This document shows positions 46,365-58,700 of a DNA stretch of 64,000 nucleotides, in pieces. This DNA comes from Nymphaea colorata. Its lineage: Eukaryota; Streptophyta; Magnoliopsida; Nymphaeales; Nymphaeaceae. Positions within the stretch are counted from its first letter, which is position 1, and each line of letters starts with the position of its first letter. A model generated the notes under the pieces. The model was not told the DNA's origin, made no database searches, and was given only the letters and a program-made list of their open reading frames with translations. Position numbers and translations under genes: made by a program. The DNA lies in the NCBI RefSeq assembly GCF_008831285.2, contig NC_045147.1, forward strand, positions 20,774,581 to 20,838,580. The letters run 5' to 3'.

Positions 46365-47503
46365 CCGTTTGAACCCGGTTTGGTCTGCTTATAACTGCAG
46401 TTTTACTCAACTAATTAATTGACAACTCTACTTTGTTTGTGATGCTTAACCATTCATTGTAACTCCAAAATTCAAGAGGTTTTAATGCATAAAGTTCTTG
46501 ATTTCCAAAAACTTGCGGGGAAAGCAACATAATTAAATGTTAGCAAGTTCACGAAGTACTTATACTACATTAGTATAATAGATCACGTCAAACGCAACCC
46601 AGTTCTTTGTTTTTCAAAAGCGTAGCGGAAAGCAACAGAATTCAAATGTTTTCAAGATCATGAACTACTCGGCATCCAAAGACAACAAAAACAGACTTTG
46701 TATCTAAAATCTATGGAACGAAATTCCCATTTTTCATTGAAAAATCGGGAATTCGTTCGGGTCTTTGGATCAAAATCCATGGAATGTAATCCCGGTTTTT
46801 CATTGCAAAACCGGAAATTCGTTTCCCGTGTTTGTTTGAAGCATCAATTTTTTCAAAAACAAGGAACAAAAAGCCATTTTTACAGTGAATTCTTCGCTCT
46901 ACAAACACGCCCTTAGTGATTATAGCATGAAGGTCATTGAAGATTCAACCAGCTTCGTTCAAGCCAGCCGCAACACGTGGGCCACTTGACCAGGAAAAGG
47001 TTGAAATTATGGGTCCCAACAAAGAGGATTTTCCGGAGATTTCGTGACCAAAATTGAAAAGGATGGAACATAGCCACTGGATGGAGGGACCTCGCTGGCT
47101 CCAATTGGCCCGACCAAGCATCGAGTGGACCATCCTTCATTGCTAATTTGATAAAATTGCCAAGCTTCTTGTGTAGATCTTGGAAGATGGTGGAAACTTT
47201 ATCGACGAAGCCAACTTTTCAAAAATGGTGTTGATAACATGTCGGCCCCCATCTTCCTAAGCGTTGTTTTTATCTTTTATCACTCCAACCAAGTTTCAAG
47301 AACTCATAAAGAAACAAACAAGTTTCTATAAAACCTGGCTTTCATACCACGATATTAATGTTTGATGGTTTCCCAAGCAGCTTTTCATTGGTAATTGTTT
47401 GATGATTTCATCCAAACGCAACAACCTACCGTTTGGAAAAGAGATTGGAAATTTCTCTAACCCCACTCATCAACAATAGCAGCCTATAGTAGAGCTACAA
47501 GAA

Positions 47504-47556
47504 GCTGGGGTGGGCAGTACTATAAAAAACTGGTGCGGGCAACTGCCCACCCCAGC
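47504..47556. repeat. Perfect 15-bp hairpin, likely MITE remnant
   Basis: GCTGGGGTGGGCAGT at 47504-47518 is the exact inverse of 47542-47556, with a 23-base loop. The GGGCAGTTGC/CAGCC signature recurs at about 9680-9700 and 50664-50685, so this belongs to a dispersed family rather than being a terminator. Confidence 0.6.
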
Positions 47557-48172
47557 CTGTGTAAACCTTTGTATACCATGTATTGGACTTAGGCCTAGTC
47601 ATATGAGGTGCCGACACCAAATCGATGCCAATGTCTTGTAACCCATTACAATAATAAAATGAATCAATGCCCTTTAACTAAAACTTTTTGGTTTTGCCAC
47701 TAATAGCACCAGTGTACCCTTCAATATAAGTACTCCTTTCTACGTATTAAGACACAAAGGTATTACACCCACATGAATCAAACTAAAAAAAATCAAAAGT
47801 TAATATTTTAGATAAACAAACTTCCTAACTACCCTTTGCAAAATAATCCAAAATGTATGCTTTAAAATATTTTTATCTAAAAAATATTTTACAATTACCA
47901 TTGTGTTCCTTTGTAGAAGTCAGCTGGTTCTCGTTTCTTTTTTTGTATAGTGAGAAAAGAAAGAAAATGAGAATATCAAAATCAAACCACTTAAAATGCA
48001 TGGAAAATTTGTTAGCAGTGCAATTTAATCGTGGACAGACAATCTTACGGGAAATCTAGTATGAAAAATAAATTAAATAAAATATTGTGTTAGTTTAAAT
48101 GTGGTTTTCCAACCTTGGAAAAACACATCTCTTAAAAAACCAAAATTGTCTTCCTGCAAAAAATCGATTTTT

Positions 48173-48293
<121 letters not shown>

Positions 48294-48329
48294 TATGGTT
48301 AAAGTCTAGGACTCTGGGTTAACTGAGAA

Positions 48330-48430
48330 GACGCCGAGAGTGCTGGCAGCAGAATTGGGTCACAGGCTCAACAGTGGAGAATCGAACCCGAGAAAGTGTA
48401 CGGTCTTGACTGCGGTCAATGAGCAGATGA
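48330..48430 (-). repeat. SINE-like fragment with strong box B (minus strand)
   Basis: On the minus strand, GGTTCGATTCTCC at 48388-48376 is a good box B, preceded by GACCGCAGTCAAGACCGTAC. It is adjacent to the composite microsatellite, as the SINE at 8776 is adjacent to (AT)n. A complete tRNA fold was not found. Confidence 0.35.
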
Positions 48431-51249
48431 CAAGATTACCCTCGAAACCAAGACCGCTAAGAAAAAGGCTCAATGGTGGGTAAAGTTGTCATTTTATCTT
48501 AAGATCACGTCCGTCTGTTCACCTGATTCTGGTGGCCTCTGCTGCGGTTTGACCGCTGGGAGCTCTGAAGAGTGCTGCCCATCTCCCCTGCACTGGCCAG
48601 CCGATCTTTTGCCGAGTACTCGGTGTACACCCTCGGACTTGGCGCTCTGAGTACGGCGACCGCCCCCTGCGCGGCGACTTTTTCGGAATCTGAAAGTTGA
48701 CGGATAAATTGACACTCAGCTCCTTCCTTCCCGCCCCTTCTTCCTTAAAATCGACCCCTATCTGACCCTTAATTACTAAAATGTCACAAGCAGCCATTTC
48801 TCTCGCTGGTGTTACTAGCATCTGACTCGGAACTGCCGTGATCCGATTCCAGCCCCGCCCAGTCAATGGCTCGGTTTTCTGAACCTGAAAACTGGAATTC
48901 TCTCTCTATATATAATCCAAGATTCCAAATAACAAAGTGTAGGCATACTCGGTTTTGGAACCTGAAAGCTGGAATTTTTTCTCTCTAGATAATTCAAGAT
49001 TCCAAAGAACAAAAAATACATTGGACGGTGGGGATCAAACCGATCGCAAGCTTATGGCGTAGATGTATTCGATGGATTCTGATTTTGATCTACAAGATCC
49101 AAAAGTGGACTTTGAATCTCTGCATGAAATTGGCCGATTTCCAAAAGTGTCAGATTCTCGCTAAATGCGAGTTTGATAAAGTACTTAGATTCAGATTTTC
49201 TTACTGAATTCCACAATCCGATTTACAATGAAAACCATGTTGAATAAAAATCAAGTCCTTCTACTCTACGTGACTATCGTAAGTAAAAGTCCTATTCAAC
49301 TTTAGCAATACAACTGACTGAATATGGCATTGCTGAGAGACGCAAACATGTGACAAAAAATATGAATTTTATATGTGTGCAAGGCCGATTTTATCTTTAG
49401 TGTTTCATTAGATTAAAGGGCATTTGATAGCCTCTAATATAAGATCCGATGTGCTTGATTTAAGATCTTAATCTATCAAACACACTCGAGAAATGACAAG
49501 ATTGTGTTCCTCATATCAGTGCCCTTCTGCATGTTGAAGAAAGAGCATGTCAGACACCATTTTCAGTAGCAGAGCCGCCGCTAATGTGTCTTTGAAAACG
49601 ATGCCTTCAATGATGTTAAGTTGACGTGAGCTGCACCCGAAGAAGTTTTGAACTTATAGAAAGAGATTGCAGTAAGCAATATGCTTTTTTGTTTACAAAA
49701 TTTTTAAATATCATGTTCCAAGACTAACCAAGGGGACCAATAATTCACTGACCATATGCCTACACGATGTCAGTGATAGTTGTACTAAAGAATATGACCA
49801 CCCATATACTGATCTCCATGAGGGCAGAACCTGAGACTGGAGCAAACAGTGACCCTCACATGACCACATATTGTCTGCAAAAGTAAGGGGAAAATTTGCC
49901 TGCGATGCACAGCAATCATGCATGCTTGAATATACAGCAGAAAGACCTGATCTTCAAATGGTACTATTTTGGTGGATGGGCAAAGGCGTGCAATCGAATC
50001 AAACGCCTGACTGGAATGGGATGGTCAAAGGACAATATTTTTTTACTATAGAACGCTCTTATATGATCTTATATATACTGTTAATTTCTGGAGAATATTT
50101 CTCTTGCAGAATATAAAATAGAATCACCTCTGCTTTTGGAGTTACGGACAAAACTGCGATTAGCCAGGCTTTTACATAACCTTAATTTCCAATTGTCCAC
50201 CCCATAAGCCGTACAGGCCAAATAAAACTATATTAATGAACTGGAAAATTAACTTGCTAGAGTGTGGAACCTCTGTCATGTTTATATTTTATCGTTAACT
50301 TGTGGGTTGCATAACTTTTGTTAGGTGAGTAGGAAGAACATTTAATTCTAGTGCCCAACAAGAAGACTGAAGCCCCTACACTTCCTTCATCCTTACAAGA
50401 TACTAGGCTAGCTTTTGATGTCTCTTGTTATGCTTCAACTTCAACTTGTATATCAGTCACTCTTTTTGTGATAACATAAAAAGTGAACGTCTCAAATATC
50501 TGAAATGGAAACTTATCATATACTACGGCCAACATTCGAGTGGTGTTTTGAAGAAGTGCACCTATGCTGGAATCTGCATTGGCCATGGTGACCTACTATA
50601 ACTGTATCCAATGGCGCGTACACACACACACACAAAGTGAGGAAGCCACATGGTCTCTGGTGAGGGCAGTTGCTCAAGCCAGTCTCACAAAGTATATTTA
50701 TTTTTTCATTAATGTTTTTATATATCTAATTGTTGATATACATATTGGTACGCTTAAAAACATTAAGTTACTAAATTAGTACCGTGCAACTAAAATTTCT
50801 AGCTCTCCCAATGCACATAACTAAATTGAGTATGCCAGACTTATGTTGCTCTATGTGAAGTTGTATTTTTTCACATGAGTTAAACTGCAGGTGTCGCGGT
50901 TGAGTGGTTATAAGCATGTAATTTGACCCTTTTATACATGAGGTTCATAAAATATGTGCATAAGAGGACCGTAAAAATTATTAACTGTTAGTCTTTAGTT
51001 CAACCTGATGCACAAGTTGTGACATAAAAATCCATCTTTCCAAAGTCTATTAGCCAGTTCTTCAGCAAATATTTTCATGAGGACGTTGCACGATTGAACT
51101 CATAATCCGCATGGATTCATGATGATATAGATGTCATTTTACCTATTCCCAACCGCTAAGGGCAATTTGGTAAATGAGACCGACCAATCACATCGCACGT
51201 TAACACTAAGCTTTTACCATGACAGCACATAGATTTTTGTCTTAAATAG

Positions 51250-51837
51250 TAAGAAGGGAAGCGCTGCTCCTAGTCAGGAGCGTTAGGTCCTCCCACTTCC
51301 CTCTCTCAGTCCCCCTCTCTGTCTCCCTTCTGTTCATTTAGTAAATGAACCCTTTGTTCGTCGTCGATTTGTTTATCTATTTGCGTTTTTTTACAACGAG
51401 TAGTTCATATTCTTCCTAGATCTGCTGGACGCTCCTTCTCTCTCTCTCCCTCTCTCGCCGACCCTCTAGCTTTCTCTCTCTTCAGTCACTTTCTGCCTGT
51501 GAAAAAAACTCACCCTGATTTCCATGTGAAAGCGACTTAGCTTTTGTTTCCCACCTAGTTTATTTAGGATAATTGCATGAAATATGATCTCATCTCCTAT
51601 AGATTTATGTAGCCCTGTCCTTATTTCCTTTGTGGCACTGCGTTTTTTTTAAAAAAATTTTTTTCTCATCTTGTCTTGTGGGTGAGGGGGAGTCATCTGC
51701 CTTGCCCTTCACTGGTTTGGTAGGGGAAAGAGAGGGAGGATCAGGGTCTGCAGAAGTGGAAAACCATGGAGTTCTGAAGATGGAAAAGATGTGGATGTGG
51801 GTGCTATTTTTACTTTTCCTTCATTGCCTTTTCAGGG
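51250..51837 (+). other. Possible first exon of the MIR319 primary transcript
   Basis: CT-rich, leader-like sequence (CCCTCTCTCAGTCCCCCTCT near 51300, and again near 51440) is followed by GC-richer DNA ending CTTTTCAGG with a perfect GTATGT donor at 51838. A T/G-rich, intron-like stretch follows to about 53071, where TTACTTTCAG makes a good acceptor 240 bases before the MIR319 foldback. A 29-codon frame from 51781 (MEKMWMWVLFLLFLHCLF and so on) is hydrophobic and could be chance. The link to MIR319 is inference from position and splice signals only. Confidence 0.35.
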
Positions 51838-53310
51838 TATGTTATTCCTGTTCATTTTGTTTTTGCTAGGTTTTTGATGGGGTTTGGCTTTAGAGCGAGA
51901 GGGACAGAGGCTGAGAGAGATCTGGAAGAGGGGTCTTTTCTCTCTCTCTCTCATGTGTTTAGACTTTGTGGCTTGAAGGATATGGGTTTTACGTGGATTT
52001 AGTTTGTGAGTTAAAGGTGGACAGTTTCTACGTGTACGATGGCTGTTCTCAGAAAGGGATTCGGGATTCGTTTCTCCGACAGCCTTCATGGATCTCCATT
52101 GTAGATTCATGGATGCTTCAGAATGGAGCTGAGTTATAGATCATTGAGATGTATTAGAATGATTGTTATGTTGCTATTGCTAGTTTTATGAGCACAGATT
52201 TGATGGCGGTTCATGGTTTCTAATTAACTCTTGCGTGGGGCAAAATATTGAGGGTGTTTCTGCTAAAAGGAGAGACGAGAGAACCTCAGAAAGTTGATAT
52301 TATGATATGTACCAGTGATTTTCTTTTTCGCATTCTGGTCTTATTTGTTTGATTCAACCCAATGCTATGGCAACTTACCAAAGTCTAGCTAAATCACTGG
52401 CATTCTACTTTGTTTGATAAGGGTTTTTCTTGTACATGAATATAATGAATTGTCCCAAGGGGAGGAGCTAACTAAAGATATTTTATGCGTTAATTTTGTA
52501 GTAATAGCATCAACAGAACAATGCACAGCACACAGGTTACGCTTGTTTCTGTTGTTTTAGGAAATTTTTGGGAATTTTTGTGATCAACTTCATGGTTAAG
52601 TGATTTTGGGCATCCAGAATATGTCTTGAATGTTCAAAACATGGTGCTTGTGATGGCTGTATGTGAAGTCTGTTTAGTCAAGTTGATCTTTGTATGTGGT
52701 GTTGCTTCTCGAGGTTCCTGGTTGATCCGAGACTCTTATATGCCTGTTTGTTTTGTATAATTTATTGATATGATGCCGTCTTCCCATGGTTGGTATTTGG
52801 TTTTTAAAATGATGATACAGAAAGATCCATGTAAATATCATTTATCAGTTTTATGATGGGATGGTTTAGACGAGGATGATCATGAAGGAAGGTTGATGTA
52901 ATATCATACATCATGTTTATGATGGTGGCGGTTTAGATGTTAATGCTAATGCATGATGTTTGACATGGTTTTCTGATGTGTATTTATTTGCCTTGCTTCA
53001 TTTTCTTGGCGATTAAGTCCGCAAGAAAATAATCTTCTGTTCTCAAGGATAATTACTTTCAGTTCTGAACACGAGGAATTTGGGGTGAACGTTGTTTTCT
53101 GACCCTTGGATCAAAAGGATCATACGGTGAGTGGGTTGATTATCACAGAAAAACAAAGAAACCGATGGGCATTGTCTGACTGAAGGAGGGAGGAAGAATG
53201 CTGGGTAATGACATCATGGGGAATGGGAAAACTTTGCTTTCTTCCATTAAACGCTGTGTCCGAGTGAATGAAATGCTTGATTTTGATGTCTTTCAACAAA
53301 GTATTGATGG

Positions 53311-53539
53311 ATTTAAGGGAGCTCTCTTCAGTCCACTCATGGATGGCAGGGGGATCGAATTATCTGCCGACTCATTCATTCAAATGCCGAGCAGGTAGCA
53401 GCAGCAGTAAAAATAAAGGAAGGGAAAACGAGAAGGGGATGGGAAGATATTGGAGGGTGGTGCACTGCTCGGTGATTGTGTGAATGATGCGGGAGATAAA
53501 TTTCATCCCGTGCTCACCATACTTGGACTGAAGGGAGCT

Positions 53540-53550
<11 letters not shown>
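53311..53550 (+). ncRNA. MIR319: MIR319 microRNA precursor hairpin
   Basis: The 3' arm carries a sequence beginning TTGGACTGAAGGGAGC that equals canonical plant miR319 over all 21 bases (53523-53543). The 5' arm has the complementary GGAGCTCTCTTCAGTCCACT (star). The two arms pair with one G:U and one terminal mismatch. The foldback is the long type known for the miR159/319 family. Above the duplex, ATGGATGGCAGGGGGATCG with ATTATCT pairs with AGATAAATTTCATCCC and GTGCTCACCAT on the other side. CATTCATT pairs with GAATGAT, and CCGAGCAG (53387-53394) with CTGCTCGG (53465-53472), closing a loop of about 70 bases. Known role: loop-to-base DCL1 processing yields miR319, which directs cleavage of class II TCP transcription factor mRNAs controlling leaf growth and senescence. 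A CT microsatellite begins immediately after the mature sequence. Confidence 0.95.
53523..53543 (+). ncRNA. miR319: Mature miR319
   Basis: A 21-base segment on the 3' arm, 5' end TTGGACTGAAGG and 3' end GAGCTCCCT, identical to conserved miR319a/b as recalled. It starts with U, the AGO1-preferred base. Expected star is 53318-53338, giving 2-base 3' overhangs. Confidence 0.93.

Positions 53551-53574
<24 letters not shown>
53545..53574. repeat. (CT)n microsatellite at the base of the MIR319 hairpin
   Basis: An alternating CT run begins two bases after the mature miRNA. No matching GA run is present on the 5' side, so the lower stem below the duplex is probably unpaired or weak. Confidence 0.9.
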
Positions 53575-53577
<3 letters not shown>

Positions 53578-53579
53578 CT

Positions 53580-53904
53580 CTTTTTTCTGTGTTCTTTTTT
53601 CAGGTTGGTTGGTAACCTTTCTTAAATGTCCATGGTGCTTTCCTTTCTCTTTCTCTGTATGTGGGAGAATGTGGAGTCCTTGTGGTGCAGGGACTGGAAC
53701 TAAAACTTTGTCTGTTTTGCTGATGCATATATTCGGATGATTGTGTGTCTGAAATTTCAGGCTGTAAGGCCAAAACCCATCTCTCTTTGTCTCTCTCAAA
53801 GAAACGAGTCTGATAGCCTATAATGGCGTAGGTACTGGGGATTACTATTTGTTCCGTATGAATGTGATCAGACTACTGCAATCTTCTTGACAAATTCAGG
53901 CTAC

Positions 53905-53947
<43 letters not shown>

Positions 53948-55390
53948 GTTTCTGCTGTTCCTCCAGATATGAAAAAGAAAATCAACAGTCTCCACTTGGG
54001 GTCACAACTGATCTCTCTCTGAACATTTCAAATGTCCGGTTCCTTCCCCGTGATTACGAGTTGGCGATGGCGACGGCGACGGAGAGCACCAGAACACCCC
54101 ACATATGCTTTAAGCTTCCTCATCTATCGCTACCAATTTCTTTCTACCTTCTTCAGGTCGAGATTATGGCAGCTGTTTTGCAACAAATCACCGAGCTTTT
54201 TTTTCCTCTTCCATTCTTCTCAGTCACTCAAACTGCCATCTATCGTTAATATTTCTGTGAAGAATTTTGAAACAACAATCGTACCTCACCATCCCCATTA
54301 AGAAAAAGGACCCTCTCTCTCTCTCTCGCTTGGTGCCTTCCCATACAGGAAAAGACAGGTTAAAACTCATTCTTTATTGCTTTTGCACCGATTCCTTTAC
54401 AGTCTGCCCCCTCCCCACCCTCTCTCTCTCTCTCCCCATTTTAATATTACAAGATCCACGAGCACGGATTTTCTCACGGTCACGATTAAAATAAATGAGA
54501 AATTCCTTCGCTCTGTCTGCTTTGTTTCCTTGGGCCTCAGCATCCACCACCAACGGGCGGGAAACTCCATTTCTCTTTTGCTTTTGTTCTTTTTCCTTTT
54601 TCCTCTTCTTCTATTCTTTACTGTTTTTCCTTGTTTGGAATGCGGCGTATGCCAGTCGTGCAAGTGTATGTCAGGGTTTTCCTTTAAATGGAAATCATTT
54701 TCTGGTCCTCAGATGAATTTCCTTCCTGGTTTAGCGCTCAACTGTATATTTTATGTGTATTTTCTGTACTTCCTTTAATTTTTGTGGTTTCTCTTAGTTT
54801 CGTCTTAGCGCTTGGGAGAAACCCCTTGTTTTATTTCCTTTTTCTTCTTTTCTGTTTGTAGATTTCCCCTGTGCAATTCTTTAGGACGTTGCCTCCCTTC
54901 GATCGTTTTTTGGTTCTTAGAAATGTTCGTTACGGTTTTGGTGTTTGAACTTTGAACTTTCGTTTATTCATCTCCAAACGCGTTGGCCTCTCTCTCTCCC
55001 CCCTCCCCCCCATGCATGCGTTTGTTTCCTCTCTCTTCCAGCCATCTGTTGGCGTTCCGTTTTCCTGTTAAATTTTTGCTTTCATTTCCTTCACAACACT
55101 TTAAACCCTCTCTCTTTCTCTCTGGTTCGTCTTTGTCTGTGTTGTCTTGTCAAGTGTGAGCATAACAATGTGAAACGGAGGATATTGTTTCTAATTCTCA
55201 AAAGTAGCATGCCATTCAAATGTCGGTCTCTTTTGCCTACTAGATGGCGTAAAATTTGATTCAATCAGATTTTGAGAAATCCTTTAGTCCGATACAATGC
55301 ATGGGGAGGTGTGTATAATCCACCCTGGATGCAATACATCTTGTATTGGAGGGAGGTGGAAATGGTGGATTTCACGTCCTCTCTCGCTTT
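53580..55390 (+). other. Downstream part of the MIR319 transcription unit and spacer
   Basis: T- and CT-rich, with further CT runs at about 53909-53943, 54313-54328 and 54420-54434. Several short plus-strand frames here are low complexity (Phe/Leu/Ser-rich) and are not credited. The 3' end of the primary transcript cannot be placed. Confidence 0.4.
53909..53943. repeat. (CT)n microsatellite
   Basis: Alternating CT run of about 35 bases in the region downstream of the MIR319 hairpin. Confidence 0.9.
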
Positions 55391-55391
55391 C

Positions 55392-55396
<5 letters not shown>

Positions 55397-55465
<69 letters not shown>
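55397..55465. repeat. Composite (AT)n(GA)n microsatellite
   Basis: Alternating AT to about 55435, then GA to about 55465, the same order and orientation as at 48176-48290. Confidence 0.95.
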
Positions 55466-55469
<4 letters not shown>

Positions 55470-55510
55470 CGCTTACTGGCTTGGATTGGATGTTTATGCT
55501 TGAATCTTCT

Positions 55511-55717
55511 TCAGCCACCCGACGAATGACCTCCAGCCTGGCTCTGACCTTCTGTGGTTGTCGATTGTGACCAAGAAGCTAGGTTGGCGATGCTCTCTTT
55601 TTCAACAGAGACGTCAATTTTGAAGTTCTCCACATCTTTCGGCCAACTTGCCGTTGCGTCCATCGGTTGAGCTGAACTGCTGTTTTCTCTGTCGGGGGCA
55701 AGTTTTTGCAGGATCTC
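55511..55717 (-). pseudogene. Orphan terminal-exon-like reading frame, 68 codons
   Basis: On the minus strand a strong acceptor-like context (CTCTCTTCACTTGATCAG) precedes an open frame EILQKLAPDRENSSSAQPMD, then ATASWPKDVENFKIDVSVEK and ESIANLASWSQSTTTEG, ending in SSGG and a stop at 55511-55513. The composition (balanced, hydrophilic, with few rare residues) looks coding, unlike neighbouring frames. No family was recognised and no upstream exon was found on the minus strand to about 57000. It may be the last exon of a gene relic, a captured gene fragment, or chance. Confidence 0.3.
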
Positions 55718-55719
55718 CT

Positions 55720-58700
55720 GATCAAGTGAAGAGAGCGATCACTCAGTAGCATGCACCAGCTAGTGGGTGGCTTTAACTGTTAAATGTGAACATCCATACA
55801 CAGCTCCTTACTCAGAGCCAGCACTCTTCGAATAAGATAAATCACGTATTTTTTTTCTCTTTATGCTGTGATGCTTGTAAAGGCTAGAATAATTCAAAAT
55901 CCAACTCAGTTCATTGGTTAATGTCGTGAAATTGAAGAATTGATGATTTGTTAAGAGAACTAGTTTTCACTCCTACGGGGCATCGTTATGTTTCTTTACT
56001 TAAATGAGTATATAGAAGCATTTGAGTGCTATGTATATAGCTATTTCATGAGTATGGCACAAAGATTGAGGCTGATTAATTGAACATTTTAAAAATTGTT
56101 TTATCAATTTGCCCCAGTGTTTGGGACCTTGTGAGGTCGTTTGACAGTAGACTCTGTGAGTGTCTTGGATTAAGTTAGATTCATGAAACATTAACGTTTC
56201 ATGAATTTATTCAAATGAGACTCTCACATAGAGTGTCATCCCTAAAGGAACATAATCAAAATTTAACAATGCCTCGTTTCAACTTGACTGTAGCTAATAT
56301 TTAACAAAACAAGACTTCTATATAAAAGACAAATAATGGTGCCCATAAAACCAGTTAGTGCTGCTCTTAGTTTCTCGAGTTTGGTCATAGCTCTGGCTAA
56401 GGCTAACATAATTCGATAAGCTTAAGAAACCCGTCTGTATATGAACAAGGATGCCACATCTTGAAGTTACCGGCAAATTAATTGTTACATTAGTAAAAGA
56501 GACAAATCTTTTAAGGTTTCGGAAAAGCATCGGAGAAAGATGGTTTGTACAACAGCAGGTGTGCTTTCCTCCTTCAACCACCAGATGAACACAAAACATT
56601 GATGGGTTCCTTCCAATATTTGGATGTCCTCCTTCTCTCTACTTCCCTCTGGTTGCATCTTGTTGATCCTTGCCATAAGTAGACTCCCACTGGCATAAAA
56701 AAACAAAAAGCAAAGGAAAAAGTGCCTGCCTTCTCATGGAGGATTCACGTACGCATTTATGGACGTTGAACCACGTCAACGTTTTGTTGCCGATCAGCTC
56801 TTCCATGATTGTAGCTCCACTGTCGTCTTTCATTCATTGCTCCTTGCAATGATCGTTATGGTCATCTCTTTGCATGAGAGAGAGTCGTTTCTTGCAATTT
56901 ATTGCAGCAAATTCCCATTTATTGGGTTGCAATTTGCAGCATCTTGCTAAGATATGGATAGATATGTTTCTCGAAATTTATTGCTGCAAATTCTGTCTTT
57001 TTGTGTTGCAAGTTGAGACAGCATATAAATATAAATATGTATATATATTATGCCTGTATGTATGATGAATATGATCAATTGAGTAATTCTATTAGTTCTT
57101 CTGATGTACATCTAATTAACTAATTCATTGAAGGCATCCAGCCGTCCAAAGATTTCTTCGTTAATGAAAAAAGTTGGTTATTATAAGTGAAGAGCAGCTT
57201 ATATTTTTTTTACTTTGAAAAACAACGTTAAAAGTGGCACCTTATATATCATAAACAAAATTGAACAGATAGTTAATAAACAAGTGGTCCCATATTTACT
57301 TAATACATGTATTGCATAAACCCTATACATGTAAAGTATCATTATAACCAATTCCATTTGAGACTCGTATTTTGAAGAAATTAATCGGGCTGGGGAGAAC
57401 AAAGGAAGAACAAAGAGAAAAAAAAAGGTGAAAGAACGTGAGAGAAAGCAAGCAGTAAAGAGAAACCAAATCACATTCTCCCGTATATATGAACTTTGAC
57501 GGCTCAACCTAAAGTCAGTACCATGTTTGGCAGAAATTTTCACTCGCTTTTTGAGGGCAACACATACGTGCATTCAAGGGCAACTTAAGTTTTAATTTTT
57601 CCAATTTTTATTTCCTTCCACTTAGATTCTACATTTTTCTATAATTTTGAGAATTTTTACTGATTATTGTTATATATAATATATAGTCTACCGCATCGGT
57701 GTTTCTTTAAATACCATCTCATACCCACCTCATCATACCGTACCCAAACTCATACCTATGAGTCTGTACTGACCTTTTTCCAAAGCGATGGGGAAATGAC
57801 GAACGGCCTTTGAGGGTGTGTAAACGAGTGCTTTTGAGGTGGGTGTGGTCTTCAAAAAATAAGCGAAGAATTGTCGAGTGTGGCCATCATTATGTGCTAG
57901 CTGCCAAGTGGGATTGGATTTCCATTTTCGAAGAACACTTCTCAGCCTTTTGAATCGCCACCTTCCTCATTTTGCTTTGAGGATTGCAAAATCAAGCTTC
58001 ACGGGTTTTGAGCCTTCTTTTTGAAACATCAGAGCAACTCCACAAAATGCAGTCATGGCTGTGTTCACTGTCCTCGGCCGTCGGGCATCGCCGGCCAACC
58101 CGACAGGCACCACCGGTGTCCGGAAAAAGAGAGGAAGAGAAAAATGAGAAGTTGATCTCGGACGTCGTAATTTGACGTCCTTGAATGTTTGGTTTAACTA
58201 GAATCAGTGTTCAGAAAACTATATATAAAAAGAGAGAGACAGAGAAAACCCACGGAAACACTAAATTGGAGATTTACATATTAAACCAACAAAGTTTTTC
58301 ACGCATTTGGGATGATTAGTGTTCAATCTCGAACATGACAATTTCTTCTGCCGGTGACTCAAGCTTTTTTGAAAGGAACCCACTAAAGAGCCGGCCTTCC
58401 AAAGGCAGACTCAAGGGTTAATTCATCTCTGAGAGTCTGAATCCAAGCCTCAGTCACCATCCCTTACCAGTCCATCAAGAAAAAGCGTTGGACGCAGTAG
58501 CCATGTTCTGCTTTGACCTGAACTGTTCACCGGACACTTTCCCTTTATGATAAATGATCTGTTCGTTCCAAAATGACCTTACTGTCCGCATTTTCACAGG
58601 CAGTGAGCGCCTTTTACTACTGTTTCTTTTTGCCACCAGTCTGCGCGCTTGGGGAATAACGCAGCTCGTGAGGCAAAGCCGATCGACAGGCGTCAATTGC

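Noticed and set aside
48519-48866. 115-codon minus-strand frame in a GC-richer patch
   Set aside because: No family resemblance; it lies beside a SINE-like segment and a microsatellite, so it is more likely repeat-derived.
50885-51060. SINE starting GGTGTCGCGGTTGAGTGG
   Set aside because: The box B (AGGTTCATAAA) is too degenerate and no tail or target duplication is visible. It is noted only as a possible fragment.
51630-51869. 79-codon plus-strand frame as a protein gene
   Set aside because: Low complexity and Phe/Cys/Leu-rich with no homology; the segment fits better as a non-coding leader exon ending in a GTATGT donor.
53198-53398. 66-codon frame overlapping the 5' arm of the MIR319 hairpin
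   Set aside because: Its sequence is constrained by the star strand and foldback, and there is no protein family resemblance.
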